From NCBI RefSeq assembly GCF_003054555.1, contig NZ_CP026304.1, positions 2,542,001 to 2,606,000 of the forward strand: a DNA stretch of 64,000 nucleotides, written 5' to 3'. Both the position numbers and the translations under genes were made by a program. Below the pieces are notes generated by a model. It searched no databases. It was not told where the DNA came from and saw nothing but the letters and a program-made list of their open reading frames with translations. This document shows positions 1 to 8,577 of this stretch, one piece after another. The DNA comes from Streptomyces lunaelactis (lineage in GTDB: Bacteria > Actinomycetota > Actinomycetes > Streptomycetales > Streptomycetaceae). Positions within the stretch are counted from its first letter, which is position 1; every line of letters starts with the position of its first letter.

Positions 1-414
1 GGCCACCTTCGCGTCGAGATTCTCCTCGTTCCGTACACCCAGCACGGCCCGTGCGTACACCTCGGTTTGCACCAGGCCATCGACCAACTGAGCCTGGTAG
101 GAGTAGATGTACGCCGCCCGCGCCTCCATCTCCGCGTACGCCTGGAACCAGTTCGGCAACTGACTGCGCAACACCAGCCCCACCAGCCGCGAGAACACCC
201 CGCCCGTCCCCAGCGCCGCGTCCACCCGTTCCGAGAAGTCCCGCGTCGGCACCTTCCGCGCCGTCTCGATCTGGCCGATCAGTGACGCCGTACAGAAGAC
301 ACAGCAGCCGAGCTCGCCCTGCTTCAGCCCGGCGTCCTCTCTCAGGCGGCGTAATTCGGAGCCGTAGTAGTCCAGCGGCGATGCGCTGGGATCAAGGTCG
401 CGGATATTGACCAT
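1..414 (-). CDS. XRE-family regulator with DUF5753 domain (partial, runs off left edge)
   Basis: The first 138 codons are visible, from an ATG at 414; the 3' end lies outside the window. Residues ~18-70 form an XRE helix-turn-helix (LRRLREDAGLKQGEL, then SLIGQIETARKVP). Residues from about 90 (LPNWFQAYAEMEARA) begin the DUF5753 domain that follows the HTH in a very large Streptomyces family. These proteins are DNA-binding regulators, often encoded beside a small DUF397 protein or an HATPase protein. Here the gene diverges from the HATPase gene at 499 with 84 nt between them, so a shared control region is likely. The family assignment is firm; the target is unknown. Confidence 0.85.
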   Translation of the reverse strand, partial: MVNIRDLDPSASPLDYYGSELRRLREDAGLKQGELGCCVFCTASLIGQIETARKVPTRDFSERVDAALGTGGVFSRLVGLVLRSQLPNWFQAYAEMEARAAYIYSYQAQLVDGLVQTEVYARAVLGVRNEENLDAKVA

Positions 415-498
415 GTGGCGGTCACCCCCAAGCTCACGCCTCGCGGCGTTCGTTTCCGTTCGTAGCCGAGCGTAACCGCGCCCCTCCACCCTGGTGAC

Positions 499-918
499 AT
501 GAATCACGCAACTGACAGCCCACCAGCGGGAATCAGCGACAGCTACCGCATGGGCTTCACCGTGGGTGCTCACTCGGCTCGGCATCTGCGGCGCATCCTG
601 CGGACGTTCCTGACCCGCTGGGACATGGCCGGGCTCACCGACGACGCCGAGCTGGCGCTGACCGAGCTGGTCGCCAATGTCGTCCAGCATGTGCCCGGCA
701 GGCACTGCACGCTGCTCATCCTGCGGCGGCCGGACGGACTGAGGGTGGAAGTGGCGGACGAGCACGCCGGGTGCCCGCGTCCGGTGCGCCCCGAGTGCAG
801 GGGCGAGGAGCTCGACGAGGGCGGGCGGGGGCTGCTCCTGGTCGAGGCGGTGACCGACCGCTGGGGCACGGTGCCGCTGCCGGGAGGCAAGACGGTGTGG
901 TTCGAGTGCGACGTGTGA
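499..918 (+). CDS. ATP-binding protein, anti-sigma-factor (HATPase_c_2) type
   Basis: A 139-residue GHKL ATPase-fold protein of the RsbW/SpoIIAB-like group. The N box is at residues 51-64 (ELALTELVANVVQH; E56, N60), the G1 box near D87 (VADEHAG) and the G2 glycines at 108-111 (EGGRGLLL). There is no transmembrane segment, so it is cytosolic. Family members bind ATP and a sigma or anti-anti-sigma factor, or act as small sensor ATPases. Streptomyces has dozens, commonly paired with XRE/DUF5753 regulators, as with the divergent gene at 414. No partner sigma factor is seen nearby. The function beyond the fold is inferred. Confidence 0.85.
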   Translation: MNHATDSPPAGISDSYRMGFTVGAHSARHLRRILRTFLTRWDMAGLTDDAELALTELVANVVQHVPGRHCTLLILRRPDGLRVEVADEHAGCPRPVRPECRGEELDEGGRGLLLVEAVTDRWGTVPLPGGKTVWFECDV

Positions 919-961
919 GGCACGATGGGCGGCCGGACACCCCGTACGACCAGGAGGAACC

Positions 962-1612
962 ATGGCCGCCGCGCCCAAGCCGGAGACGCTGGCCGCTTTC
1001 GAGGCGGCCAAGGGCTTCATGCCCGTACGGGAGGGTCTCGCCCTGTACGCCGCGGCTGTCGAGGCGGGCGGGCTCGGCCTGCCGCTGCTTGAGGTGGGCA
1101 CGTACTGCGGGCGCTCGACGATCCTGCTCGCCGACGCCGCCCGCGAGGCGGGCACGACGGCGATCACGGTCGACCACCACCGTGGCAGCGAGGAGCAGCA
1201 GCCGGGCTGGGACTACCACGACCCGGAGACCGTGGACCCGGAGGTCGGCCGGATGGACACGCTGCCGACCTTCCGCCGCACCCTGCACCAGGCCGGACTT
1301 GAGGACCACGTCATTGCGGTCGTCGGCCGGTCCCCGCAGGTCGCGAAGGTGTGGGGTTCACCACTCGGTCTGGTGTTCATCGACGGTGGCCACACGGACG
1401 AGCACGCAGGCGGGGACTACGAGGGCTGGGCGCCTCATGTCGCCGAGGGCGGCCTCCTCGTCATCCACGACGTCTTCCCCGACCCGGCGGACGAGTGGAC
1501 CGGCCAGGCCCCGTACCGCGTCTACCTCAGGGCACTGGCGTCCGGCGCGTTCACCGAGGTCTCGGTGACCGACTCCCTGCGCGTCCTGCGCCGTACCGGC
1601 CGGGGAGTCTGA
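962..1612 (+). CDS. Class I SAM-dependent methyltransferase (Methyltransf_24 type)
   Basis: A 216-residue cytosolic protein with a strong AGGAGG ribosome site at 952-957. Motif I is LLEVGTYCGRST (residues 42-53), followed by an acidic strand end (ITVDHH, ~68-73) and a second acidic loop LVFIDGGHT with the IHDV strand later. This order fits the Rossmann-fold methyltransferases related to macrocin O-methyltransferase and cephalosporin hydroxylase. The GGH-type motif at the second aspartate (FIDGGH) is typical of that branch, where a metal may take part. The acceptor is unknown. It starts 43 nt after the HATPase gene on the same strand, so co-transcription is possible. Confidence 0.8.
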   Translation: MAAAPKPETLAAFEAAKGFMPVREGLALYAAAVEAGGLGLPLLEVGTYCGRSTILLADAAREAGTTAITVDHHRGSEEQQPGWDYHDPETVDPEVGRMDTLPTFRRTLHQAGLEDHVIAVVGRSPQVAKVWGSPLGLVFIDGGHTDEHAGGDYEGWAPHVAEGGLLVIHDVFPDPADEWTGQAPYRVYLRALASGAFTEVSVTDSLRVLRRTGRGV

Positions 1613-1645
1613 GTCGCGAGCCCGGCAAGGTCGGGCGGACAGGGC

Positions 1646-1843
1646 CTAAGCGGCCCCGGGGAAGTCCGGGCGGCGTCGCGGGCCGATGGCTGTCGCCTGG
1701 CTGCGTTGTCGTCAGTCGCCGACGCTCCGCGTGGACTCCTTCCTCCGCCTTGCCAGACTCGGCCCTCGACCCTCCCCCGTAGCCCTACGGGCACGGGAGG
1801 TACCCCCACCTTCACCCACCCGGACTTCCCCGACACCGCTTAG
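1646..1843. repeat. Streptomyces intergenic element with inverted ends (copy A)
   Basis: Imperfect inverted termini lie at 1646-1670 (taagcgg...gaagtccggg) and 1819-1843 (cggacttcccc...ccgctta). The core carries a GC-rich stretch cgttgtcgtc..gtcg...gctccgc...tccttcctccgccttgc. The same core recurs at 9329-9484 with different inverted ends. It fills most of the 241-nt gap between the methyltransferase and amidase genes and ends only 11 nt before the amidase start, so it probably contributes that gene's 5' untranslated region and may terminate the upstream transcript. Confidence 0.6.
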
Positions 1844-1853
1844 CATCGCGAGG

Positions 1854-2810
1854 GTGTCGTACGACGAGAACCAGGCCCACACCCAGCCGCGCCGCAACGG
1901 GCGCGGCAATCTCACGATCGTCATCGCCGCGCTGGTGCCGACCGCCCTCGCGGGGTGGCTGGTCTGGCAGGCGATGAGCGGCCCGGACGAGACCGAGCCG
2001 CCGAAGGTGCTGCCGCTGCCGAGCCAGTCGACCACCGCGGGCAAGCCGGGCCCGGCGCCCACACCCTCCGCGGCGACACCGTCGGCGCCCGCCGGCTCCC
2101 CCACCGCCGCGTCCACGGCCCCCACGGGCCTCCCGGGGCCGCTCGCAGGAAAGGTCGTGGTCGTGGACCCCGGGCACAATCCTCGTAATTTCCAGCACAC
2201 GAGCGAAATCAATAAACTCGTGGATATCGGCACGAACCGCAAGGAATGCGACACGACGGGCACGTCCACCAACGCCGGTTACACCGAGGCCGAATTCACC
2301 CTCGATGTTTCACACCGTCTTCGCACGCTGCTCGAAAAGCAGGGCGCAACCGTCAAATTCACCTACGACAACGACCGCACCTTCGGTCCATGCGTCGACG
2401 AACGCGCACAAATCGGCAACAAGGCCAAGGCAGATGCGGTCATCTCCATCCACGCCGACGGCTCGGCCACCGGCAACCGCGGCTTCCATCTGATCCTCCC
2501 CGCCCTGGTCAAGGGGGGCGCGGCCGACACCGCGAAGATCGTCGGGCCCTCGCGCGACCTCGGCGAGCGGATCGCCGGAAAGTTCGTACGCGCGACCGGC
2601 AGCGCCCCCTCCAACTATGTGGGCGGCGGCACGGGGTTGGACGTACGGGCGGATCTCGGCGGCCTGAATCTGTCCACCGTGCCCAAGGTGTTCATCGAAT
2701 GCGGCAATATGCGTGACCCCAAGGACGCCGCGCTGCTGACAAGCTCCAACTGGCGGCAGAAAGCGGCGCAGGGAATGGCGGACGGCATCAGCAGCTACCT
2801 CGACCGGTAA
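1854..2810 (+). CDS. Membrane-anchored N-acetylmuramoyl-L-alanine amidase (Amidase_3)
   Basis: Cleaves the bond between muramic acid and the stem peptide of peptidoglycan, outside the membrane. I chose GTG 1854 (VSYDENQ); the frame is open upstream only through repeat sequence. Of 318 residues, 1-20 are cytosolic, 21-40 form one membrane anchor and 45-98 are a Pro/Thr/Ser linker. Amidase_3 occupies 99-318, with the zinc ligands at H108 (VDPGHNP), E147 (EAEFTLD) and H200 (ISIHADG), and the catalytic glutamate at E282 (FIECGN). All key residues are present, so the enzyme should be active. No clear operon partner is seen. Confidence 0.88.
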   Translation: MSYDENQAHTQPRRNGRGNLTIVIAALVPTALAGWLVWQAMSGPDETEPPKVLPLPSQSTTAGKPGPAPTPSAATPSAPAGSPTAASTAPTGLPGPLAGKVVVVDPGHNPRNFQHTSEINKLVDIGTNRKECDTTGTSTNAGYTEAEFTLDVSHRLRTLLEKQGATVKFTYDNDRTFGPCVDERAQIGNKAKADAVISIHADGSATGNRGFHLILPALVKGGAADTAKIVGPSRDLGERIAGKFVRATGSAPSNYVGGGTGLDVRADLGGLNLSTVPKVFIECGNMRDPKDAALLTSSNWRQKAAQGMADGISSYLDR

Positions 2811-2957
2811 CTCCGATACCCGGCAGACGTCCGGAACGGGCAGACGATAGATTCACCTCTACGATGGGGAGTCACCCCCGAGCTCCGCGCCGTGCACACC
2901 GCCGTAACGGCGGCAGCGACGACCGCCCCGATGAGACGACCGACGAAGGACTTTTAC

Positions 2958-3761
2958 GTGAACATCCGCTCCCTCACTCGAGGCGATGGCGTGGTGATCG
3001 GAGCAGCGGTCCTGCTGTTCATCGCCTCGTTCCTCAACACGAGCGACTGCTCCGGCTCCCTCTGCGACGCTGTCCCGAACACCTGGGAGTTCACGCCGAT
3101 GGGGTGGGGCAGCTACTTCCCCGGCGTGGTCGGCGCAGCGCTGATCGTGGTCAACCGCGGGCTGCCCCAGCCCCGCAAGGTCGCGGGTCTGGACCTCGGA
3201 CAGCTCGGTGTCGCGCTCACCGCCGCTTCCGCCTGGGTCATCCTCATGTGGATGTTCGAGGCGGAGGACGCGGGCGGTGCGATCATCCTCGGCTTGATCG
3301 CCAGCCTCGTGCTGGTCGGTGCCGCGGTCGCCACCCCGCTCGTCCCGGCCCTCCAGGCCGCCCTCATCGGCGCCCCGAAGCCCGCGGCGACTCCGTACGG
3401 CGCGCAGCCGGGCGTCCCCGGAGCCGGCTACGGCTACCCGGGTGCCCAGCAGCAGCCCTACGGCGCTCAGCAGGGTCAGCCCCAGCCCTACGGCGCCCAG
3501 CCGCAGCCGGGTCAGCAGCAGCAGCCGGCTCCGGCCGCGCCGCAGGCCGCGGGCGGTCCCGCCGACTTCACGCCGTTCTGGTTCGCGGTGCCGGTGGCCC
3601 GTCCGCTGTACGGCGAGGACGGTTCGCCGACCCCGATCGCCGAACTCGCGCCCGGTACCTGGTACCTGGCGGTCGAGCAGCGCGGTCCCGGCCTGGTGGC
3701 CCAGACGCAGGACGGCCGTCGTGGCGTGCTGCAGGACACCTCGGGCATCCAGCGCGGCTGA
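2958..3761 (+). CDS. Membrane protein with proline/glutamine-rich cytosolic linker (DUF5336-like)
   Basis: A 267-residue protein; GTG 2958 is preferred because GAAGGA lies 8 nt upstream, though the frame opens from 2892. About four hydrophobic segments occupy residues ~13-30, 48-64, 78-96 and 103-135. They are followed by a low-complexity stretch (~145-205) of PYGAQ/PQPGQQQQ units. The C-terminal ~55 residues (FWFAVPVARPLYGEDG, then TWYLAVEQRGPGLVAQTQDGR) form a compact soluble domain found at the end of several Streptomyces membrane proteins. The family is widespread in Actinobacteria and has no known role. A strong hairpin follows at 3781. Confidence 0.75.
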   Translation: MNIRSLTRGDGVVIGAAVLLFIASFLNTSDCSGSLCDAVPNTWEFTPMGWGSYFPGVVGAALIVVNRGLPQPRKVAGLDLGQLGVALTAASAWVILMWMFEAEDAGGAIILGLIASLVLVGAAVATPLVPALQAALIGAPKPAATPYGAQPGVPGAGYGYPGAQQQPYGAQQGQPQPYGAQPQPGQQQQPAPAAPQAAGGPADFTPFWFAVPVARPLYGEDGSPTPIAELAPGTWYLAVEQRGPGLVAQTQDGRRGVLQDTSGIQRG

Positions 3762-3780
3762 TCCCGCGCACTGGTCCAGC

Positions 3781-3812
3781 ACGGCCCCTCGCCCTTCCGG
3801 GCGGGGGGCCGT
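3781..3812 (+). terminator. Rho-independent-type hairpin
   Basis: A 14-bp stem with one mismatch (3781-3794 with 3799-3812) around a TTCC tetraloop lies 19 nt after the stop of the membrane protein gene. There is no U tract, which is usual for Streptomyces terminators. Confidence 0.65.
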
Positions 3813-3862
3813 TGCCGTACTCTGACGCACCGTCAGAAACGTACGGCTGGAGGGGACCCCGC

Positions 3863-4873
3863 ATGCGACTCGGACTCGCTCTCGGCTACTGGGGCCGCGG
3901 CCCGGACCCCAGACATCTCGAACTCGCCCGTGAGGCCGAGCGTCTTGGCTACGACTCCGTGTGGACGGCGGAGGCCTGGGGCTCCGACGCCTTCACCCCG
4001 CTCACCTGGATCGCGGCGCACACCTCGCGGATCCGGCTCGGCACGGCGGTGGCACAGATGGCCGCCCGCACCCCCACCGCCACCGCGATGCACGCGCTGA
4101 CCCTGGACCATCTCTCCGGCGGGCGGATGATGCTCGGGCTCGGCCTGTCGGGGCCGCAGGTGGTGGAGGGCTGGTACGGCCGCCCGTTCCCGAAGAGCCC
4201 GCTGACGGCGACGCGCGAGTACGTGGAGGTGATCCGCCAAGTCCTCAGGCGCGAGGCCCCTGTTGAGCTGGCGGGCCGCTACCACTCCCATCCCTACCGC
4301 GGCGAGGACGCCACCGGCATCGGCAAACCCCTCAAGCCGATCACGCATCCCCTGCGCGCCTCACTGCCCCTGCTGCTCGGCGCCGAGGGCCCGAAGAACA
4401 TCGCCCAGACGACGCGCATCGCGGACGGCTGGCTCCCGCTGTACTGGTCCCCGCTGCGGACGGACGTGTACGAGACCTCGCTCACCGACCTTCCGGAAGG
4501 CTTCCTGATCGCCCCCATGGCCCGCGCCAAAGTCTGCGACGACGTCGCCGAAGGACTGCTGCCGGTGAAGGCGATGCTCGGCTTCTACATCGGGGGCATG
4601 GGCCACGCCGCCCGTAACTTCCACGCGGATCTGATGGCCAGGATGGGCTTCGAGTCCGAGGCCCGCCATATCCAGCGGCTGTTCGCCGAGGGCCGACGCG
4701 AGGAGGCGGTGCTGGCGGTGCCGGACGCCTTCGCCGACGAGATCTCGCTGGTCGGGCCCCGCCAACGGATCGCGGAACGGCTGGAGTTGTGGCGCAAGGG
4801 CCCGGTCACGGATCTGCTGGTGACGGCCCCGGACGCGCACACCCTGCGCGTACTGGCCGAGCTGAACTCCTAG
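3863..4873 (+). CDS. LLM-class F420-dependent oxidoreductase
   Basis: A 336-residue TIM-barrel oxidoreductase of the luciferase-like monooxygenase superfamily, in the F420-using branch. The start MRLGLALGYWGRG matches the first barrel strand. AREAERLGYDSVWTAEAWGSD (~30-50) and the TAVAQM/ALTLDHLSGGR region carry the conserved cofactor-site pattern. Length is normal for the family (about 330-350). ATG 3863 follows TGGAGGGG with good spacing. Such enzymes transfer hydride between F420 and diverse organic substrates; the substrate cannot be read from sequence. It stands alone between a terminator hairpin and a small membrane protein gene. Confidence 0.85.
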   Translation: MRLGLALGYWGRGPDPRHLELAREAERLGYDSVWTAEAWGSDAFTPLTWIAAHTSRIRLGTAVAQMAARTPTATAMHALTLDHLSGGRMMLGLGLSGPQVVEGWYGRPFPKSPLTATREYVEVIRQVLRREAPVELAGRYHSHPYRGEDATGIGKPLKPITHPLRASLPLLLGAEGPKNIAQTTRIADGWLPLYWSPLRTDVYETSLTDLPEGFLIAPMARAKVCDDVAEGLLPVKAMLGFYIGGMGHAARNFHADLMARMGFESEARHIQRLFAEGRREEAVLAVPDAFADEISLVGPRQRIAERLELWRKGPVTDLLVTAPDAHTLRVLAELNS

Positions 4874-4914
4874 GCCGTGCTTGAGGGTTTCACACGCTCA
4901 CAAGCGGCAACCTG

Positions 4915-5214
4915 ATGCTTATGAGCCCTACTCATCGCAACGGAACGAATCAGGCCGCAGCGGTCATCATGATCGTTGCCGATGTCATGGCCGTCATACT
5001 CGGCCTCTGGATCCTGATGTACCTGCTGGACGCCAACAGGGCCAACGACCTGGTCGGCTTCATCCAGGACGCCGCGCGCTGGCTGGCCGGCTGGTCCTAC
5101 GACCTGTTCACCTTCGACGACGCGTGGGCGCGGGTGGTGGCGGGTTACGGCCTGGCGGCCGTGGTGTACCTGTTCGTGGGCCACGCGGTGGCCGGCCGCC
5201 TGCGCCGACACTAG
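4915..5214 (+). CDS. Small membrane protein of unknown function
   Basis: 99 residues with two hydrophobic helices at about 14-38 (AVIMIVADVMAVILGLWILM) and 76-91 (GLAAVVYLFVG). The helices are joined by an acidic/aromatic loop (WLAGWSYDLFTFDD) and the protein ends in a basic tail (GRLRRH). The codon use is typical of Streptomyces genes, which supports it being real. ATG 4915 or 4921 could be the start. It follows the oxidoreductase by 41 nt and converges on the operon ending at 5280, separated only by an interspersed repeat. I do not recognise a family role. Confidence 0.65.
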   Translation: MLMSPTHRNGTNQAAAVIMIVADVMAVILGLWILMYLLDANRANDLVGFIQDAARWLAGWSYDLFTFDDAWARVVAGYGLAAVVYLFVGHAVAGRLRRH

Positions 5215-5220
5215 GCAACT

Positions 5221-5279
5221 CAAGCCTCGCCGGCGTTTGAGGCGCGGGGTCCGGGGCGGAGCCCCAGGTTCGGGAGGGG
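5221..5279. repeat. Interspersed GC-rich repeat between convergent genes
   Basis: Contains cctcgccggcgtttgag followed by ggggtccggggcggagcccc, a self-complementary motif common between Streptomyces genes. Related copies lie at 9508-9560, inside the cbiQ 5' region (15,072-15,150) and inside the ECF ATPase gene (17,092-17,260). Here it probably terminates transcription from both sides. Confidence 0.6.
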
Positions 5280-6362
5280 CTAGCAGCAGTCCGGCGCCAG
5301 CCCGCGCGGCAGCCGCTCGCCCCCGAACACCGCCGTCGTCGCCTCGTCGCCCCCCAGCGCCGCCACCGCCAGCAGCAGCGAACCCGCCGTCCACGTGGTC
5401 AGCTCCTCCGGCCACACCGCGCGGCTGCCCTCGAAGACGTACCCCGTCCAGTACATGCCGCCTTCGACGCGCAGATGCTGGACGGACTGCAGGATCTCCA
5501 GCGCCCGGTCGGACTCGCCCATCACCCAGAGCGCCAGGGCGAGTTCGCAGCTCTCGCCGCCGGTCACCCACGGGTTGGGCAGCACGCACCGTACCCCGAG
5601 GCCCGGCACGACGAAATCGTCCCAGCCGCCCTCGATACGGGACTTGGCGTCCGCGCCCGTCATCGCACCGCCGAGGACCGGGTAGTACCAGTCCATCGAG
5701 TAGTGGTTCTTGTCGAGGAAACGCTCGGGGTGCCGGCAGATCGCATGGGCGAGGGCGCCCGCCGCCAACTCCCAGTCGGGCTGCGGCTCTTCGCGTTCCT
5801 CCGCGATCGCCAGCGCGCAGCGCAGCGCCTGGTGGATCGATGAACTGCCGGTCAGCAGCGCGTCGTTGACGGGGCTGCCGTCCGCCTCCCGCTTCCAGCC
5901 GATCTGGCCGCCGGGCTGCTGCAGCGCCAGTACGAACTCGATCGCGGCGAAGACGGCGGGCCACATCCGGTCGAGGAATATCTCGTCGCCCGTGGCGAGG
6001 AAGTGGTGCCAGACGCCGACGGCGATGTACGCGCAGAAGTTGGTCTCACGGCCGCGGTCTGTGGGCCGGTCGGTGGGCCGGTCGGCCTCACCGTCCGCGT
6101 ACGCGGCGTACCAGGACCCGTCCTCGTTCTGATGCCGGATCAGCCACTCGTACGCACGGGCCGCGGCCTCGTGCTCGCCGGCCGCGTCCAGCGCCATGGC
6201 GGCCTCGGTGTGGTCCCACGGGTCGAGGTGGTGGCCCCGGAACCAGGGGATCGCGCCGTCCTCGCGCTGCACGGCGAGTATCCCGGCAACGGTCTCGGCG
6301 GCTTCCTCTGCGGTGAGGACTCCGGGCAGGACGAGGTGTTCGGTCCGCTCGGGACTTGTCAC
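5280..6362 (-). CDS. Alpha/alpha-toroid protein (prenyltransferase/six-hairpin-like)
   Basis: A 360-residue soluble protein read from GTG 6362, which overlaps the stop of the methyltransferase by 4 nt (translational coupling). It is built from repeated helical hairpins with toroid signatures: EAAETVAGILAVQREDGAI (~12-30), YEWLIRHQNEDGSWYAAY (~65-82), FVLALQQPGGQIGW and LQSVQHLRVEGGMYWTGY near the end. Databases tend to name such proteins prenyltransferase/squalene-oxidase repeat proteins, but the fold is shared by glycosidases and epimerases, and the glycosyltransferase neighbour favours a sugar substrate. A direct run PTDRPTDR at ~92-99 is a small insertion of repeated codons. It is the last gene of a three-gene operon. 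Confidence 0.7.
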   Translation of the reverse strand: MTSPERTEHLVLPGVLTAEEAAETVAGILAVQREDGAIPWFRGHHLDPWDHTEAAMALDAAGEHEAAARAYEWLIRHQNEDGSWYAAYADGEADRPTDRPTDRGRETNFCAYIAVGVWHHFLATGDEIFLDRMWPAVFAAIEFVLALQQPGGQIGWKREADGSPVNDALLTGSSSIHQALRCALAIAEEREEPQPDWELAAGALAHAICRHPERFLDKNHYSMDWYYPVLGGAMTGADAKSRIEGGWDDFVVPGLGVRCVLPNPWVTGGESCELALALWVMGESDRALEILQSVQHLRVEGGMYWTGYVFEGSRAVWPEELTTWTAGSLLLAVAALGGDEATTAVFGGERLPRGLAPDCC

Positions 6363-7093
6363 TTGGCAGCCGCCACGGGCAGGTGCGGCTTGGTCGCGTA
6401 CGCCACGAAGCTCTTGCCGATCAGCGGGTTGAGCGCCTGCTCGGCGAGCCGGGTGGCCAGCGGCTTCTTCATGATGTCCCAGACCAGGAGCTGGTGGTAC
6501 GCCTTGACGGGCAGGACCTTGTCGTTGTCGACACCGAAGGCGCACTTGAGCCACCAGTAGGGCGAGTGCAGCGCGTGCGCGTGGTGGGTGCCGTAGGGCT
6601 TGAGACCGGCTTCCTTCATCTTGCCGAGCAGCTCGTCCGCCTTGTAGATGCGGATGTGGCCGCCCTCGACCTCGTGGTACGCGTCGCTCAGCGCCCAGCA
6701 GATCTTCTCGGGGCCGTAGCGGGGCACGGTGACGGCGATCCGTCCGCCGGGCCTGAGCACCCGCACCATCTCCGCGAGCACGCCCTTGTCGTCCGGGATG
6801 TGCTCCATGACCTCGGAGATGATCACGACGTCGAACGACTCGTCGGGGAAGGGCAGGTTGAGCGCGTCGCCCTCCATGGCGGTGGCGGTGGCACCCTCGG
6901 GCGCCTCACCCGCCTCCTTCATCGCGGCGAACCACTTGGCGACCTCGCGGATCTCGTCGCCGTTCTGATCGAGGGCCACGACCTGCGCCCCGCGCCGGTA
7001 GCACTCGAACGCATGCCGCCCCGCACCACACCCCAGGTCGAGCACACGGTCACCCGCGGCGAGGGGGAAGCGGGAGAAGTCGACGGTCAGCAC
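6359..7093 (-). CDS. Class I SAM-dependent methyltransferase (UbiE/Methyltransf_11 type)
   Basis: A 244-residue protein from GTG 7093 (VLTVDFSRFPL); an AGGA lies a few bases upstream, while the frame is open to 7168. Motif I VLDLGCGAGRHAF, motif II end VVALDQNGDEI, and VVIISEVMEHIPDD (post-II) with LRPGGRIAVTVPRYG make a complete SAM fold. The C-terminal 70 residues hold an aromatic acceptor region (HSPYWWLKCAFG). It is central in the GT4-methyltransferase-toroid operon, overlapping the downstream gene by 4 nt, so the three products likely modify one sugar-containing metabolite or lipid. The acceptor is unknown. Confidence 0.82.
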   Translation of the reverse strand: MLTVDFSRFPLAAGDRVLDLGCGAGRHAFECYRRGAQVVALDQNGDEIREVAKWFAAMKEAGEAPEGATATAMEGDALNLPFPDESFDVVIISEVMEHIPDDKGVLAEMVRVLRPGGRIAVTVPRYGPEKICWALSDAYHEVEGGHIRIYKADELLGKMKEAGLKPYGTHHAHALHSPYWWLKCAFGVDNDKVLPVKAYHQLLVWDIMKKPLATRLAEQALNPLIGKSFVAYATKPHLPVAAAK

Positions 7094-7195
7094 GAGGTCC
7101 TGCTTTCTCGGTCGAGGAATCGAGTACGGGGCGGTGGGGCCGGCCCGGGGCCGCCGAGGGGGCAGCATACGGGCGGGCAGCCCGCCCGGAACACG

Positions 7196-8509
7196 TCACC
7201 CCGTACCCCCCGCGAGCGCCTTCGTCGCGATCGCCTCACGGTAGTGGTTCGCCGTGCCGATCGCCGCCTGTCGCCAGGTGAACCGCTCCAGCACGCGTTC
7301 CCGGCCCGCCGCCCCCAGCCGCGCCCGCAGTCCGGGGTCGCCCAGCAAGCGGCCCAGGCCGGCCGCGAGCGCGCCCGCGTCGCCGGGCGGGACCGCCAGG
7401 CATGTGCCGCCGTCCAGGCCCGCGACCTCCGGGATCGCGCCGCCGGTCGTGGCGAGAAGCGGCGTGCCCGTCGCCATCGCCTCCGCCGCGGGCAGCGAGA
7501 AGCCCTCGTACAGCGACGGCACACACGCCACCTGCGCGCTGCGCACCAGGTCGACCAGTTCCACGTCGGAGATGCCCTTGACGAACTCGACCGCGCCCTC
7601 GAGCCCGTAGCGCTCGATCAGTTGGGCGACCGGCCCGTCCTCCGCGCGCTTGCCGACGACGACGAGATGCGCGGCCGGGTTCTCCGTACGGATCTTCGCC
7701 AGTGCCTCGACGAGATGGACGAGGCCCTTGAGCGGCACGTCCGCGCTGGAGGTGGTGACGATCCGTCCGGGCACCTCCGCGACCGCCGGGTTCGGCGAGA
7801 AAAGGTCGGTGTCGGCACCGATGTGGACGACGTGGACGCGGTCCCGCCGCACCCCGAGGTGGTCGACGATCTCCTGCTGCGAGGAGCCGGAGACGGTCAG
7901 CACGGACGGCAGCCGCCGCGCGACCCGCTTCTGCATCCGCGTGAAGCCGTACCAGCGGCGTACGGACGCCCGCCTGCGCCAGCCGTCCGCGGCGTCCAGC
8001 TCGAGCTGCCGGTCCACGGTGATCGGGTGGTGAATGGTGGTGACCAGCGGCGCTCCGAGGTCGCCGAGCAGCCCGTAGCCGAGTGTCTGATTGTCGTGGA
8101 CGACGTCGAACTCACCGCGGCGCGCGGCCAGATGGCGCCGGGCGCGCAGCGAGAAGGTCAGCGGTTCCGGGAAGCCGCCGGTCCACATCGTCGCGACCTC
8201 GACGGCGTCGATCCAGTCGCGGTACTCACCGCGCTTCGGCGTACGGAAGGGGTCAGGGCTCCGGTACAGATCGAGGCTGCCGAGCTCGGTGAGCGGCACG
8301 CCTTCGTCGAGTACGGGATAGGGCTGGGCGCCGATCACCTCGACGCTGTGACCGAGGCGGGCGAGCTCGCGCGAGAGGTGCCGTACATAGACGCCCTGAC
8401 CACCGCAGAAGGGGTTTCCCTTGTAGGTGAGGAGGGCGATGCGCAGCGGATCGTCACCGCCGCCGGACGGGCCCGTACGAGGGCCGGCCTCTATGGCCTC
8501 AGCGGTCAC
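7196..8509 (-). CDS. Glycosyltransferase family 4
   Basis: A 437-residue GT-B glycosyltransferase that retains anomeric configuration and transfers a sugar from a nucleotide donor. The N-terminal Rossmann domain begins RIALLTYKGNPFCGGQGVYV (~22-42), with the glycine-rich acceptor loop. The C-terminal donor domain has the SLYEGFSLPAAEAMATG segment (~335-352), which contains the E-x7-E donor-binding motif, and LLATTGGAIPEV after it. It is the first gene of the minus-strand operon 8509-5280. The gap of 102 nt to the methyltransferase start is the largest in the operon. Its promoter region is shared with the divergent tetR at 8708. Confidence 0.87.
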   Translation of the reverse strand: MTAEAIEAGPRTGPSGGGDDPLRIALLTYKGNPFCGGQGVYVRHLSRELARLGHSVEVIGAQPYPVLDEGVPLTELGSLDLYRSPDPFRTPKRGEYRDWIDAVEVATMWTGGFPEPLTFSLRARRHLAARRGEFDVVHDNQTLGYGLLGDLGAPLVTTIHHPITVDRQLELDAADGWRRRASVRRWYGFTRMQKRVARRLPSVLTVSGSSQQEIVDHLGVRRDRVHVVHIGADTDLFSPNPAVAEVPGRIVTTSSADVPLKGLVHLVEALAKIRTENPAAHLVVVGKRAEDGPVAQLIERYGLEGAVEFVKGISDVELVDLVRSAQVACVPSLYEGFSLPAAEAMATGTPLLATTGGAIPEVAGLDGGTCLAVPPGDAGALAAGLGRLLGDPGLRARLGAAGRERVLERFTWRQAAIGTANHYREAIATKALAGGTG

Positions 8510-8563
8510 TCACGGCCCCCTTCTCACTGCGTTTTCGCCGGAGCGTAACTGCTGGCGCTAATC

Positions 8564-8577
8564 TAGAACAAGTTTCA
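8564..8577 (+). promoter_or_regulatory. KstR-type operator upstream of the TetR gene
   Basis: The 14 bp read T-ag-AAC-aa-GTT-tc-A, a full match to the TnnAACnnGTTnnA consensus reported for mycobacterial KstR. It lies 131 nt before the ATG of the KstR-like gene and 55 nt before the divergent GT4 gene, so autoregulation is the simple reading. Confidence 0.6.

Noticed and set aside
5237..5869. Plus-strand ORF opposite the toroid gene
   Set aside because: Arg/Pro/Ser-rich composition typical of an antisense shadow; the minus strand has toroid repeats and codon bias.
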